Source: Novosphingobium sp. EMRT-2
GTDB lineage: Bacteria > Pseudomonadota > Alphaproteobacteria > Sphingomonadales > Sphingomonadaceae
Assembly (NCBI RefSeq): GCF_005145025.1
Contig: NZ_CP039695.1
Span: forward strand, 620,001-684,000
DNA length: 64,000 nucleotides
Direction: 5' to 3'
Position 1 is the first letter of the stretch, and every line of letters starts with the position of its first letter. Shown here piece after piece: positions 19,976 to 28,898 of the stretch. Below the pieces are notes generated by a model, which did not search any database, was not told the DNA's origin, and saw only the letters and a list, made by a program, of their open reading frames with translations. The translations under genes were made by a program, and so were the position numbers.

Positions 19976-21142
19976 ATGTTGAAAGGTCAATGGGTCGGAT
20001 CCGTCCGGATGGGGCGGCGTTTTCTCGTGATGGGCGCCATGGCCGCGCTCGCCGCGTGTACCGTCATTCCCAAGCCGCAGGGGCCGGCAGCGCCCAGGCC
20101 GGAACCGACCGAAACCGCACCGCAGGCCAATGTCCTGCCCACCGATGCCTCGCGCCACCGCGTCGCGCTGCTGGTGCCCATGACGGGGCCGAACGCATCG
20201 GTCGGCCAGTCGATCGCCAATGCGGCGATGATGGCGCTGCTCGATACCAACGCGCAGAACCTGCGCATCACCACCTACGATACGGCGGCCGGAGCGGGCG
20301 CGGCCGCGAACAAGGCCATTCTCGACGGCAACCGCCTGATCCTCGGCCCGCTGCTGGCCGAAGACGTCGTCGCCGTTTCCGGAGTTGCGCGGCCGGCCAA
20401 GGTGCCGATGATCACCTATTCCAACGACGTGAGCGTGGCCGACCGCGACGTCTTCGTGCTCGGGCAGGTTCCCGGCCAGTCGGTCGCGCGCGTCGTCAGT
20501 TTCGCCAAGAGCCGCGGCGTAAACCGCATCGGCGCGATCATCCCCACGGGCATCTACGGCCAGCGGGCGATGAACGCGCTGACCGAAGCCGCGCGCGCCA
20601 GCGGCGTGACGGTAACCGCCACCGAAACCTATGACCGCAGCAATACTTCGGTCGCCAGCGCGGTGCGCCGCCTGCTGGCCAAGGCCCCGGTCGATGCGCT
20701 GCTGATCGCGGACAGCGCGCGCATCGCGCTCCAGGCCGCGCCGGCGGCCGGCGGCACGCGCCTGCTCGGCACCGAACTGTGGGCCGGCGATGCCGGGATC
20801 GCACGCAGCGCCGCCATGCGCGGCGCGTGGTTCGCCACGGTATCCGACGCGCGCTTCGGCCAGTTCGAACAGAGCTATCGCCGCCGCTATGGCGCATCGC
20901 CCTCGCGCATCGCCACGCTGGGTTACGACAGCGTGCTGCTGACGCTCAACGTGGGCCGCACCTGGAAGCCGGGAACGATCTTCCCCACCGCCAAGCTCTA
21001 TGACCGCGACGGGTTCATCGGCCTGGACGGCGTGTTCCGCTTCAACCAGTTCGGCGTGGCCGAGCGCGCCATGGAAGTGCGCGAGGTAGGCGCGGGCACC
21101 TTTACGACGGTAAGCCCGGCGCCGGCCCGCTTCACCCTCTGA
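19976..21142 (+). CDS. LpoA-like penicillin-binding protein activator lipoprotein
   Basis: A 388-residue lipoprotein. The signal ends in lipobox LAAC (MAALAACTVI; acylated Cys near residue 28), then a proline-rich linker (about 32-55) leads into a type I periplasmic-binding fold (VALLVPMTGPNASVGQSIANAAMMALLD...ILGPLLAEDVVAVSG). This is the C-terminal module of LpoA, the outer-membrane activator of PBP1a, without LpoA's N-terminal TPR domain. Its divergence from rsmI matches the LpoA locus in enterobacteria. Start ATG 19976 is used; ATG 20009 is an alternative that would shorten the signal region. Activation of a PBP is inferred from homology and context. Confidence 0.87.
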   Translation: MLKGQWVGSVRMGRRFLVMGAMAALAACTVIPKPQGPAAPRPEPTETAPQANVLPTDASRHRVALLVPMTGPNASVGQSIANAAMMALLDTNAQNLRITTYDTAAGAGAAANKAILDGNRLILGPLLAEDVVAVSGVARPAKVPMITYSNDVSVADRDVFVLGQVPGQSVARVVSFAKSRGVNRIGAIIPTGIYGQRAMNALTEAARASGVTVTATETYDRSNTSVASAVRRLLAKAPVDALLIADSARIALQAAPAAGGTRLLGTELWAGDAGIARSAAMRGAWFATVSDARFGQFEQSYRRRYGASPSRIATLGYDSVLLTLNVGRTWKPGTIFPTAKLYDRDGFIGLDGVFRFNQFGVAERAMEVREVGAGTFTTVSPAPARFTL

Positions 21143-21269
21143 CGCGGACGCGTCCTCCGGGAAATCGTCAGGCCCGACAAGTTATCCGCGCCTTTGCGCC
21201 GAAATTGCGCCTATTAAGGTGGGCTCCCGGCTTGCGTCCGGATTCACGGATGTTCTATAGCCGTTCCAT

Positions 21270-23279
21270 ATGGCTGACGACCTGTTCGACAAGGCGCCGG
21301 TATCCAGCGCCGAAAGCTACGATGGCTCCGCGATCGAGGTGCTGGAGGGGCTCGAACCCGTTCGTCGCCGTCCCGGCATGTATATCGGCGGCACGGACGA
21401 ACGCGCGCTGCATCATCTTGCCGCCGAAGTGCTCGACAACGCGATGGACGAGGCCGTCGCCGGCCATGCCAACCGCATCGAGGTGACGCTGGAGGAAGAG
21501 CCGGGCACGGCCGGGCGGCTGACCATCACCGACAACGGGCGCGGCATCCCGGTTGACGAGCATCCGAAGTATCCGGGCAAGTCGGCGCTCGAAGTGATCC
21601 TCACCACGCTTCACTCGGGCGGCAAGTTCTCCGGCAAGGCCTATGCCACCTCGGGTGGCCTCCACGGCGTGGGCGTCAGCGTGGTCAACGCGCTGTCGAC
21701 GCTGACGCGCATCGAAGTGGCCCGCAACAAGGAGCTTTACGCGCAGGAGTTCTCGCGCGGGCATCCCACGGGTCCGCTGGAGAAAATCGGCAACGCACCC
21801 AACCGGCGCGGCACGTCGGTCACCTTTGTGCCCGATCCCGAAATCTTCGGCGCGGACGCCCGGTTCAAGCCGGCGCGGCTGTTCCGGCTGGCGCGGTCCA
21901 AGGCCTATCTTTTCGCCGGCGTCGAAATCCGCTGGAAGTGCGCGGCATCGCTGGCTTCGGAAGACGTGCCGGCGGAAGCCGTGTTCCAGTTCCCCGGCGG
22001 CCTTGCCGATCACCTTGCGGAACAGGTCGGCGCGCGCGAATGCGTGACGTCGGTGCCCTTCACCGGTTCGCAGGATTTTCCCGCCGGGCCGGACGGGCAG
22101 GAAATGGGCCGCGTGGAATGGGCGATCGCCTGGCCGCTGTGGTCCGACGGCTCGTATAGCTGGTACTGCAACACCATTCCCACGCCCGATGGCGGCACGC
22201 ACGAACAGGGCCTGCGCGCGGCGCTGACCAAGGGCATCCGTGCCTTCGCCGAACTTATCGGGCAGAAGAAAGCCAAGGACATCGCCCCGGAAGACATGAT
22301 CACCGGCAGCGAGGTCATGCTTTCGGTGTTCGTGCGCGATCCCCAGTTCCAGAGCCAGACCAAGGACCGCCTGACGTCTCCGGAAGCCGCGCGCCTCGTC
22401 GAAAACGCGGTGCGCGACCATTTCGATCACTTCCTGACCGACAACATGGAGCGCGGCAAGGCGCTGCTGGGCGCGGTGATGGAACGCATGGACGAACGGC
22501 TTCGCCGGAAGGCGGAGCGCGAGGTCAAGCGCAAGACCGCCACCAACGCGCGCAAGCTGCGCCTGCCGGGCAAGCTGACCGACTGTTCCGGCGAAGGCGA
22601 TGGCGAGACCGAACTGTTCATCGTCGAAGGCGATTCGGCCGGCGGCAGCGCCAAGCAGGCGCGCGACCGCAAGACTCAGGCGATCCTGCCGATCCGCGGC
22701 AAGATCCTCAACGTCGCCAGCGCCACCAGCGACAAGATCCGCGCCAACCAGGAAATCGCCGACCTGATCCTGGCGCTGGGCTGCGGCAGCCGCAAGGACT
22801 GCAACCCGGATGCACTGCGGTACGACCGCATCATCATCATGACCGATGCCGATGTCGACGGCGCGCATATCGCCACGCTGCTGATGACGTTCTTCTTCCA
22901 GGAAATGCCCGACGTGGTGCGGCGCGGGCATCTCTATCTGGCGCAGCCGCCGCTCTATCGCCTGACCAGCGGCAACACATCGGCCTATGCCAAGGACGAT
23001 GCGCACCGCGCCCAACTGGAAGCGACGAAGTTCAAGGGCAAGAAAGTGGAAGTCGCCCGCTTCAAGGGGCTGGGCGAAATGAACCCGCAGCAGCTTCGCG
23101 AAACGACTATGAGCCCGGCCAGCCGCTCGCTGATCCGCATCACGCTGCCGCCGGAATACGAAGGCCGCGCGGCGGTGAAGGATCTGGTCGACCGCCTGAT
23201 GGGCCGCAATCCGGAACACCGCTTCATGTTCATCCAGAACCGCGCGAGCGAGGTCGACCCGGAACTGATCGACGCCTGA
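21270..23279 (+). CDS. parE: DNA topoisomerase IV subunit B
   Basis: A 669-residue GHKL ATPase and TOPRIM subunit that decatenates replicated chromosomes together with ParC. The ATP site includes Glu53 in EVLDNAMDEA, DNGRGIPVD and GGLHGVGVSVVNALS. The TOPRIM domain has EGDSAGGSAKQARDRKTQAILP near residue 450 and IIMTDADVDGAHI near 530. The C terminus (FKGLGEMNPQQLRETTM) is typical. It reads as ParE because it lacks the GyrB insert and has the short C-terminal tail (PEHRFMFIQNRA). It stands alone. Confidence 0.94.
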   Translation: MADDLFDKAPVSSAESYDGSAIEVLEGLEPVRRRPGMYIGGTDERALHHLAAEVLDNAMDEAVAGHANRIEVTLEEEPGTAGRLTITDNGRGIPVDEHPKYPGKSALEVILTTLHSGGKFSGKAYATSGGLHGVGVSVVNALSTLTRIEVARNKELYAQEFSRGHPTGPLEKIGNAPNRRGTSVTFVPDPEIFGADARFKPARLFRLARSKAYLFAGVEIRWKCAASLASEDVPAEAVFQFPGGLADHLAEQVGARECVTSVPFTGSQDFPAGPDGQEMGRVEWAIAWPLWSDGSYSWYCNTIPTPDGGTHEQGLRAALTKGIRAFAELIGQKKAKDIAPEDMITGSEVMLSVFVRDPQFQSQTKDRLTSPEAARLVENAVRDHFDHFLTDNMERGKALLGAVMERMDERLRRKAEREVKRKTATNARKLRLPGKLTDCSGEGDGETELFIVEGDSAGGSAKQARDRKTQAILPIRGKILNVASATSDKIRANQEIADLILALGCGSRKDCNPDALRYDRIIIMTDADVDGAHIATLLMTFFFQEMPDVVRRGHLYLAQPPLYRLTSGNTSAYAKDDAHRAQLEATKFKGKKVEVARFKGLGEMNPQQLRETTMSPASRSLIRITLPPEYEGRAAVKDLVDRLMGRNPEHRFMFIQNRASEVDPELIDA

Positions 23280-23416
23280 CGTGCCCGGAACCCGGCCCCG
23301 GCCCGGAACCCGAACGTCCCGTCAACCGTTCACCCATGGCTAAGATCGGCCGTCCTATCCAGACAAGGGTGGGACCAAGACCGCTCGCGAACAGCGGCGG
23401 ATTCCGGAGATTTGCC

Positions 23417-23800
23417 ATGAAGCGTTCCATCACCCTGCTCGCCCTGCCCTTGGCACTTGGCCTGTCCGCCTGCGCGTCGGATGGATACTACGGCGAATAC
23501 GGCACCAGCGTGGGCTGGGGTTCGCCCTACGCCTACAATGGCTGGTATGACGGGTATTACGGCCCGATCTACGACGGCTACTGGGGACGCGACGGCTTTT
23601 TCTACTATCGCTCGACCCCCGGCGCACGCGCCTTCGTCCGCGGCGACCGCAATCACTTCCGCCGGGACGCACCTCCCCCCGGCGGTCGCTATCAGGAGTT
23701 TCGCGGCAATTTCCAGCCCCGCCGCGACTATCACATGCCCAGCTATCCGCATGGAGGCGGACCGCGCGACGGCCGGCACTCTCGCGGGCACGGGTACTGA
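23417..23800 (+). CDS. Small tyrosine/glycine-rich lipoprotein
   Basis: A 127-residue protein of unknown function. Residues 1-18 form a lipoprotein signal with lipobox LSAC (LALGLSACASDG). The mature N-terminal third is very rich in Tyr, Gly, Trp and Asp (repeated YG, YD and YYG motifs between residues 24 and 60). The C-terminal half is rich in Arg, His, Gly and Pro. Start ATG 23417 is chosen because it begins the signal; an in-frame ATG at 23336 would bury it. Composition suggests an envelope-attached, largely unstructured protein. Confidence 0.72.
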   Translation: MKRSITLLALPLALGLSACASDGYYGEYGTSVGWGSPYAYNGWYDGYYGPIYDGYWGRDGFFYYRSTPGARAFVRGDRNHFRRDAPPPGGRYQEFRGNFQPRRDYHMPSYPHGGGPRDGRHSRGHGY

Positions 23801-23913
23801 TCGTTCCCGCGCAAATGGATGTAACGCCGACGCAGGCTCGATTGACAATCTCTACTGATTAAGTAGTAATTTCTCCCGCCACCGCCCTCCGGCGGAGCAT
23901 TCGGGAGACAAAC

Positions 23914-24765
23914 ATGCGCGTCGGCGTTCGTTCCTTCCTTCTGTCCGCAACATCAATCTGCTCTCTTTTGCTTGCCGGGTGCGGCGAAAAGGCGCCCGAA
24001 GCCCCTTCGGAAAGTGCGGTCTCCAGCGTACCCGGGATAGCGCCATCAGCGGCACCGGGAGTGGCTTTCAATTATCACTATGACTTCGCCCTTCCCGACA
24101 AGGCGATCGCGGGCGTGCAGGAGCAGCACGCCGCCGCCTGCGAAAAGCTTGGCCCGGAACGGTGCCGCATCACCGGCATGCATTATGCGCTGGTGCGTAA
24201 CGATAGCGTCAGCGCCAGCCTCCAATTCAAGTTGGCCCCCGATCTTGCCCGCGCATTTGGCAAGGAGGGCATCGCGGCGGTGGAACACGCCGACGGCAAG
24301 CTGATCCGCGCCGCGATCGAAGGACAGGACGTGGGGTCTGACATCGCGGCCGCCCAGAAACGCGGCTCGGACGCGCAGGCTGATCTCAACCAGATCGAGG
24401 CCAAACTCGCCAAGGGTGGCCTGGGAGATCGCGAACGGGCGGAATTGAACCAGCAGGCCGGCGCGTTGCGCGCGAAGATCGCGGCGGAACGCGATGCCCA
24501 GACAACCGGCGCGGTGCGATTGGCGAGCACGCCGATGACCTTCACTTATGCCGGCGGTGGCAGCTTCGTGTGGGGCGACAACCCGTTCGCCGGGGTGGCG
24601 CAGGCCTCCTGGTCCAGCTTGCGCACGATGGTGGCGCTGGTGGTCTTCATCGTCGGCATCGGCGCTCCATGGGTTGCCCTGCTGATTGTGCTGCTTGTCT
24701 TGTGGCGCGTCCTGCCGATACCGCGCCTGCGCCGCTTCCTGTCGCGGAAAACGGAAGACGAATAA
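23914..24765 (+). CDS. DUF4349-like membrane-anchored lipoprotein
   Basis: A 283-residue protein. The N-terminal lipobox LLAGC is near residue 23. A beta-rich region follows (FNYHYDFALPDKAIAGVQEQHAAAC...ITGMHYAL), then a predicted coiled coil (about 145-195, DLNQIEAKLAKGGLGDRERAELNQQAGALRAKI as a landmark) and a C-terminal membrane helix (about 238-268). This is the DUF4349 layout. Two cysteines in the first third (AACEKLGPERC) could form a disulfide. Function unknown. It has its own leader region and is convergent with the next gene, whose stop lies 6 bp away. Confidence 0.7.
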   Translation: MRVGVRSFLLSATSICSLLLAGCGEKAPEAPSESAVSSVPGIAPSAAPGVAFNYHYDFALPDKAIAGVQEQHAAACEKLGPERCRITGMHYALVRNDSVSASLQFKLAPDLARAFGKEGIAAVEHADGKLIRAAIEGQDVGSDIAAAQKRGSDAQADLNQIEAKLAKGGLGDRERAELNQQAGALRAKIAAERDAQTTGAVRLASTPMTFTYAGGGSFVWGDNPFAGVAQASWSSLRTMVALVVFIVGIGAPWVALLIVLLVLWRVLPIPRLRRFLSRKTEDE

Positions 24766-24771
24766 CGTCGG

Positions 24772-25578
24772 TCAGCCGCCGTCGGACGGCCCGTTACCCG
24801 CCGCGTCGTCATCCCGCTTCGCCGGCCTGAAATCGAAGCGGATGCGCACCCAGGCGCCGATCATCGGCTTGCCGTCCACGCGCGGCGGGCGGACCAGGAA
24901 CTGCCAGGACGCCTGCCGCAGGGCGCGGGCGATGCCCGATCCGCGCGGGGATTCGTCGAGTTCCCGGCAATCCTCGACGTGGTATTGCTCGATCGTGCGG
25001 CAGGCGATCATGCCCCATTGGCCCGGAGGACGGCCCTGCGGCAGGTAGCCGGCAATTTCCGCGTCGCGCGGTTCGCGATACCATTCGGCGGCATAGAGCC
25101 GCGCGCCGTTGGGGCCGTCGCCCTGCCCGCCGGCCGATCCGCCCGCCGAACCCGACGCACTGCCGCTGCTGCCGGCATCCCCGCGCTTGGCCATCTTGCC
25201 GATGTCGGCCGCCGCAAGGTCCGCCCGGCTCATGTGGATGAAGCCCGGCGGCCAATCGACCTTGTTTTCCGACGGCACCGACACATGGGGCGGCATGACC
25301 GGCCTTGGCGTTTGCGAGGCCTGCTGCGTCCGCTCGCTGGCCTTGATCTCGCGCGTGGCCTGGCGGGCGCCCGCCGAACTCGCCTCGGCTTCCTTTGACA
25401 GATTGACCGCCACCAGCTGCCCGCCGCCTTCGGGTCCGTTCCCGGTGAAGGCGCCCATCCGGATCATGATGAAGAACAACAGCGCGACGATCGCCGCAGA
25501 AAGCACGAACGCAGGCCCCCTGCTACGCCGCGACGCGCCATATCGACCGGAAGGCAAGGACGCGGGCTCCGCTGTCAT
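24772..25578 (-). CDS. Single-pass membrane protein with TonB-like C-terminal region
   Basis: A 268-residue protein. A membrane helix sits near residues 23-42 (AFVLSAAIVALLFFIMI), preceded by an Arg-rich cytoplasmic tail. A long periplasmic linker includes a Ser/Gly-rich patch (SGSASGSAGGSAGG). The last 90 residues have two cysteines (IACRTIEQYHVEDC) and the pattern ASWQFLVRPPRVDGKPMIGAWVRIRFDF (landmark), which resembles the TonB C-terminal fold. No ExbB/ExbD genes lie nearby. It could be an energy transducer or an envelope protein using the same fold. ATG 25578 is used; an in-frame ATG at 25614 is possible. No strong ribosome-binding site is seen for either. Confidence 0.55.
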   Translation of the reverse strand: MTAEPASLPSGRYGASRRSRGPAFVLSAAIVALLFFIMIRMGAFTGNGPEGGGQLVAVNLSKEAEASSAGARQATREIKASERTQQASQTPRPVMPPHVSVPSENKVDWPPGFIHMSRADLAAADIGKMAKRGDAGSSGSASGSAGGSAGGQGDGPNGARLYAAEWYREPRDAEIAGYLPQGRPPGQWGMIACRTIEQYHVEDCRELDESPRGSGIARALRQASWQFLVRPPRVDGKPMIGAWVRIRFDFRPAKRDDDAAGNGPSDGG

Positions 25579-25777
25579 CGCGGCGGGGCTACAGCCCGGC
25601 GCGGGCCGGCGCAATCGCCGCCGATCATGAAATATCAGTCATGAGGAAATACTTGGACGCGCATCGCAACAATCGCTTTAAATTCTCCATCGGCAACGTT
25701 TCAAAACCCGCCGTTGCGGCTCTTGTCACATGGCACAACGCCGCCTATCGCTTAACCACGCGATTAAAAAGGACAGG

Positions 25778-26629
25778 ATGGAAGGCATGCGCTTCGAAGG
25801 CACCAGCAACTATGTCGCCACCGATGATCTCAAGGTGGCCGTCAACGCCGCCGTGCTGCTGCGGCGTCCGCTGCTGGTGAAAGGCGAACCGGGCACCGGC
25901 AAGACGGTGCTCGCCCACGAAATCGCCAAGGCGGTGGGTGCCCCGCTGATCGAATGGAACATCAAGTCCACCACCAAGGCGCAGCAGGGCCTCTACGAAT
26001 ACGACGCGGTGGCCCGCCTGCGCGACGGCCAGCTCGGCGACGAGCGCGTCCACGACATCCGCAACTACATCAAGAAGGGCAAGCTATGGGAGGCGTTCAC
26101 CAGCCCCACCCTGCCCGTGCTGCTGATCGACGAGATCGACAAGGCCGACATCGAGTTCCCGAACGACCTGCTGCAGGAACTCGACCGTATGAGCTTCGAC
26201 GTCTACGAGACGCAGGAACGCATCGCGGCCCAGGAACGCCCGATCGTGGTGATCACCTCGAACAACGAGAAGGAACTGCCCGACGCCTTCCTGCGCCGCT
26301 GCTTCTTCCACTACATCAAGTTCCCCGATCGCGACACGATGCAGGCGATCATCGACGTTCACTTCCCCGGCATCCAGAAGATGCTGGTGAGCAAGGCGAT
26401 GGAAGTGTTCTACGAAGTGCGCGAAGTGCCGGGCCTGAAGAAGAAGCCCAGCACGTCCGAACTGCTCGACTGGCTGAAGCTGCTGCTCAACGAGGACATG
26501 CCGCTCGACGTCCTGCAGAACCGCGATCCCACCAAGGCGATCCCGCCGCTGCACGGCGCGTTGCTCAAGAACGAGCAGGACATCATGCTGTTCGAACGCC
26601 TGGCGTTCATGGCGCGCCGGGGCAGCTGA
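25778..26629 (+). CDS. MoxR-family AAA+ ATPase
   Basis: A 283-residue AAA+ ATPase. Walker A GEPGTGKT is at 36-43, Walker B LLIDEIDKAD near 117, sensor 1 VVITSNNEKELPDAF and the arginine finger region LRRCFFHYIKFPD. MoxR ATPases work with von Willebrand A-domain proteins as chaperone-like complexes that insert cofactors or activate target proteins. A VWA/CoxE-like gene lies 2.3 kb downstream on the same strand, separated by an opposite-strand GST gene and two forward genes. The start ATG 25778 follows AAAGGA; ATG 25787 and 25730 are alternatives. Confidence 0.9.
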   Translation: MEGMRFEGTSNYVATDDLKVAVNAAVLLRRPLLVKGEPGTGKTVLAHEIAKAVGAPLIEWNIKSTTKAQQGLYEYDAVARLRDGQLGDERVHDIRNYIKKGKLWEAFTSPTLPVLLIDEIDKADIEFPNDLLQELDRMSFDVYETQERIAAQERPIVVITSNNEKELPDAFLRRCFFHYIKFPDRDTMQAIIDVHFPGIQKMLVSKAMEVFYEVREVPGLKKKPSTSELLDWLKLLLNEDMPLDVLQNRDPTKAIPPLHGALLKNEQDIMLFERLAFMARRGS

Positions 26630-26672
26630 TCCCGGTAAGTTCCTTCGGGGTTGAGCGAGATGGCTTCTTACA

Positions 26673-26726
26673 AAGGTGCGAGAGACAGAGCCCCGTTCGG
26701 TCAGGCAACGTCTCTCCGTACCTTTG
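26673..26726. repeat. Inverted repeat between convergent moxR and GST genes
   Basis: The arm at 26673-26687 (AAAGGTGCGAGAGAC) pairs with 26711-26726 (GTCTCTCCGTACCTTT), with one bulge and one mismatch, across a 23-nt loop. It lies between genes that end toward each other and could terminate both. The downstream CCTTTGCGTCTCCGCG stretch looks like a recurrent sphingomonad intergenic element, from memory only. Confidence 0.55.
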
Positions 26727-26752
26727 CGTCTCCGCGCGAACCTGAAAGGCGC

Positions 26753-27493
26753 CTATTTCGGCGGCCCCAATCGCTCCATCGGCACTTCCGCGAACATGCG
26801 CTGCACCGCCGGGCGCTGGTTGATCTGTTCGATCCAGCGCACGAGATGCGGGGTGTCGCCGGTGTTGACCAGTTCGGCAAAGCCGTTCTGCATGCCGTTG
26901 GCGATGGCGAAGTTGCAGATGTCGGCGAGTGTGTACGTGCCGCCCGCCAGCCATTCATGATCGGCCAGGTGATCGTCGAGGCGCCGCACCGACACCGCGA
27001 TCTTGCGCATTTCCTCGTCGAGCAGGTCCTGCGGGAAACCTTCGCGCGCGCGGCGCCATTTCACCTGCTGTTCGGGGATCGGAATCTTCTTGAGGTGTTC
27101 CTCGAACTCGGCGTCGGACAGGCGCTGCGCCATGTGGCTGACGCCGCGATGCCAGCCGATGGTGGACACACACCAGCAGAAGTATTCGTCCACCCACTTG
27201 GTCCAGACGCGCATCTCCGCCTTGCCGAAGCTGTCGGCGGGCCGCAGCGCGACCTCGGTCGGATGCTCGTCTTCCAGATACTCGCAGATCACCGTGGATT
27301 CGGTGACGACCTTGCCCTGGTCCACCAGCGCCGGCACCTGTCCGCGCGGGTTGATGGCCTTGAACCAATCCGAATGATGTTCGAAAATCGCCGGGTTCAG
27401 GCGATGTCCTTCAAACGGCAGGCCCTTTTCGTAAAGCGTGAGCAGGGGCTTGAGCGAATTGGCGGCAGGGCCGAAACTGTAGAGCTTGAGCAT
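26753..27493 (-). CDS. Glutathione S-transferase family protein
   Basis: A 246-residue protein with an N-terminal thioredoxin-like domain (LKLYSFGPAANSLKPLLTLYEKGLPFE, then NPRGQVPALVDQGKVVTESTVICEYL as landmarks with the conserved cis-Pro and the Glu-Ser that bind glutathione) and an all-helical C-terminal domain from about residue 90. The catalytic residue is likely a serine in the FGPAANS segment, as in beta/theta-like GSTs. It may conjugate or reduce electrophiles; the substrate is not readable. It is divergent from the GFA-type gene, which also uses glutathione-linked chemistry, with about 90 bp between starts. Confidence 0.88.
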   Translation of the reverse strand: MLKLYSFGPAANSLKPLLTLYEKGLPFEGHRLNPAIFEHHSDWFKAINPRGQVPALVDQGKVVTESTVICEYLEDEHPTEVALRPADSFGKAEMRVWTKWVDEYFCWCVSTIGWHRGVSHMAQRLSDAEFEEHLKKIPIPEQQVKWRRAREGFPQDLLDEEMRKIAVSVRRLDDHLADHEWLAGGTYTLADICNFAIANGMQNGFAELVNTGDTPHLVRWIEQINQRPAVQRMFAEVPMERLGPPK

Positions 27494-27581
27494 GGGTGCG
27501 GATGTCCTCTCCTTATGGACGCACCCTACAAATTGTATGTAACACTAACAATACCCGGCATGCAAAAAGCCGGGTGGAGAA

Positions 27582-28016
27582 ATGTCCATGACCTACACCG
27601 GCCGGTGCGCATGCGGCGCGGTCACGCTCGAAATCGCCGGGGAACCGCTGGCCACGCGCCAGTGCTGGTGCCGCCAGTGCCAGCGGCTTGGGGCCGGCGG
27701 CCCCACGCATAACGCGATCTTCCAGGGCGATGACGTGGTGGTATCGGGCACGCTGGCCTCGTCCGACTGGAAGGCGGCCAGCGGCAACACGCTGACCTTC
27801 TCGTTCTGCCCGTCCTGCGGCACGCAGGTCTATGGGCAAAGCTCGGCGCGGATGCACTTGAAGACGGTGCGCTTCGGCGTGCTCGACCAGCCGCACGGCC
27901 TGCGCCCGGAGATGGTGATCTGGACGGACGACGCCCCCGCCTGGGCACAGATCGATCCCGCGCTCGAACAATGGCCGGCGCAACCGCCCGCTCCACCGCA
28001 ACCACCGGCGGCCTGA
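27582..28016 (+). CDS. GFA family (glutathione-dependent formaldehyde-activating-like) protein
   Basis: A 144-residue zinc protein of the GFA/CENP-V fold. Cysteines sit in the family pattern: Cys9 and Cys11 (GRCACGAV), Cys28, Cys30 and Cys33 (CWCRQCQ) and the CPSCGTQ pair. Original GFA enzymes were assigned to S-hydroxymethylglutathione formation, though that role is disputed. The C terminus is a proline/alanine tail. ATG 27582 or ATG 27588 may be used. Its 3' end overlaps the next gene by 46 bp. The opposite-strand GST gene hints at shared electrophile or formaldehyde chemistry. Confidence 0.88.
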   Translation: MSMTYTGRCACGAVTLEIAGEPLATRQCWCRQCQRLGAGGPTHNAIFQGDDVVVSGTLASSDWKAASGNTLTFSFCPSCGTQVYGQSSARMHLKTVRFGVLDQPHGLRPEMVIWTDDAPAWAQIDPALEQWPAQPPAPPQPPAA

Positions 28017-28894
28017 CGGCGTTGCACGGAAACCTGCCCCACTCTTCCGGACGAGATGGCGTGCCGCATACACGGTTCGCCGCCATCCGTGCGCGACTGG
28101 AAGCGATCCATCCGCGTCCGGGTCTTCCGGCATGGCTGTTCGAGTTCCTGCTGTTCGGCTTCAAGCAGGGATGGGCCTGCCTGTTCGGCGGGCTGATGCT
28201 GGGAATGCTGTTCCTTACGCACCAGTTTTGGCCCGCGAACGCCCCGATCGCCCGGTATGACGCGCTCACGCTGGGCGCCCTGGTCATTCAGGCAGGAATG
28301 CTGGCGTTCCGGCTGGAGACACTGGAGGAGGCCAAGGTCATTCTGGCCTTCCACATCGTCGGCACGGTGATGGAACTGTTCAAGACCGCCGTAGGATCGT
28401 GGCAGTACCCGGAGCCCAGCCTGTTGCGCATCGGCGGCGTACCCCTGTTTTCTGGTTTCATGTACGCCGCCGTCGGCAGCTATATAGCGCGGGTCTGGCG
28501 CATCTTCGATTTTCGCTTCGACCGCTACCCGGCGCGGTGGTTAACCGTGCTACTCGCGGCCGCGATCTATGTGAACTTCTTTACCCATCACTGGCTGCCG
28601 GACATCCGCCCCGTGTTATTTGCCGCGATGGCGCTGCTGTTCCTGCGCACGCGCATCTGGTTCCGCGTGTGGCGCGCCGATCGCTGGATGCCCCTGCTGC
28701 TCGGCTGGTTTCTGGTGGCCGCGTTCATCTGGTTCGCCGAGAACATCGCCACGTTTTCGCGCGCATGGATCTATCCGAGCCAGACCAATGGCTGGTCGAT
28801 GGTGGGGCCATCCAAGCTGGGCGCATGGTATCTGCTAATGTATATTTCGTTCGTGCTGGTCGCGGCGCTTCATCGCCCGCGGGAGAGGGCCTGA
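27971..28894 (+). CDS. DUF817 family integral membrane protein
   Basis: A 307-residue protein with seven or eight predicted membrane helices and the motifs LFGFKQGWACLFGGLML, FHIVGTVMELFKTAVGSWQYPEP, PLFSGFMYAAVGSYIAR and YINPSQ-like WIYPSQTNGWSMV typical of DUF817. The conserved E-x2-K and GSW-Y-P segments suggest a polar pocket in the membrane. Function is unknown. The ATG at 27971 lies inside the GFA gene; a GTG near 28061 would avoid most of the overlap and start closer to the conserved region, so the N terminus is uncertain. It is followed at 4 bp by the VWA gene. Confidence 0.82.
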   Translation: MAGATARSTATTGGLTALHGNLPHSSGRDGVPHTRFAAIRARLEAIHPRPGLPAWLFEFLLFGFKQGWACLFGGLMLGMLFLTHQFWPANAPIARYDALTLGALVIQAGMLAFRLETLEEAKVILAFHIVGTVMELFKTAVGSWQYPEPSLLRIGGVPLFSGFMYAAVGSYIARVWRIFDFRFDRYPARWLTVLLAAAIYVNFFTHHWLPDIRPVLFAAMALLFLRTRIWFRVWRADRWMPLLLGWFLVAAFIWFAENIATFSRAWIYPSQTNGWSMVGPSKLGAWYLLMYISFVLVAALHRPRERA

Positions 28895-28898
28895 GAGA

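Noticed and set aside
21255..23219. A 654-codon frame antisense to parE
   Set aside because: ParE is complete on the plus strand; the antisense product is His/Arg/Asp/Gln rich without domains.
23281..23416. Small RNA or riboswitch between parE and the lipoprotein gene
   Set aside because: GC-rich direct repeats (CCCGGAACCCGG) are present but no conserved fold or terminator could be recognised.
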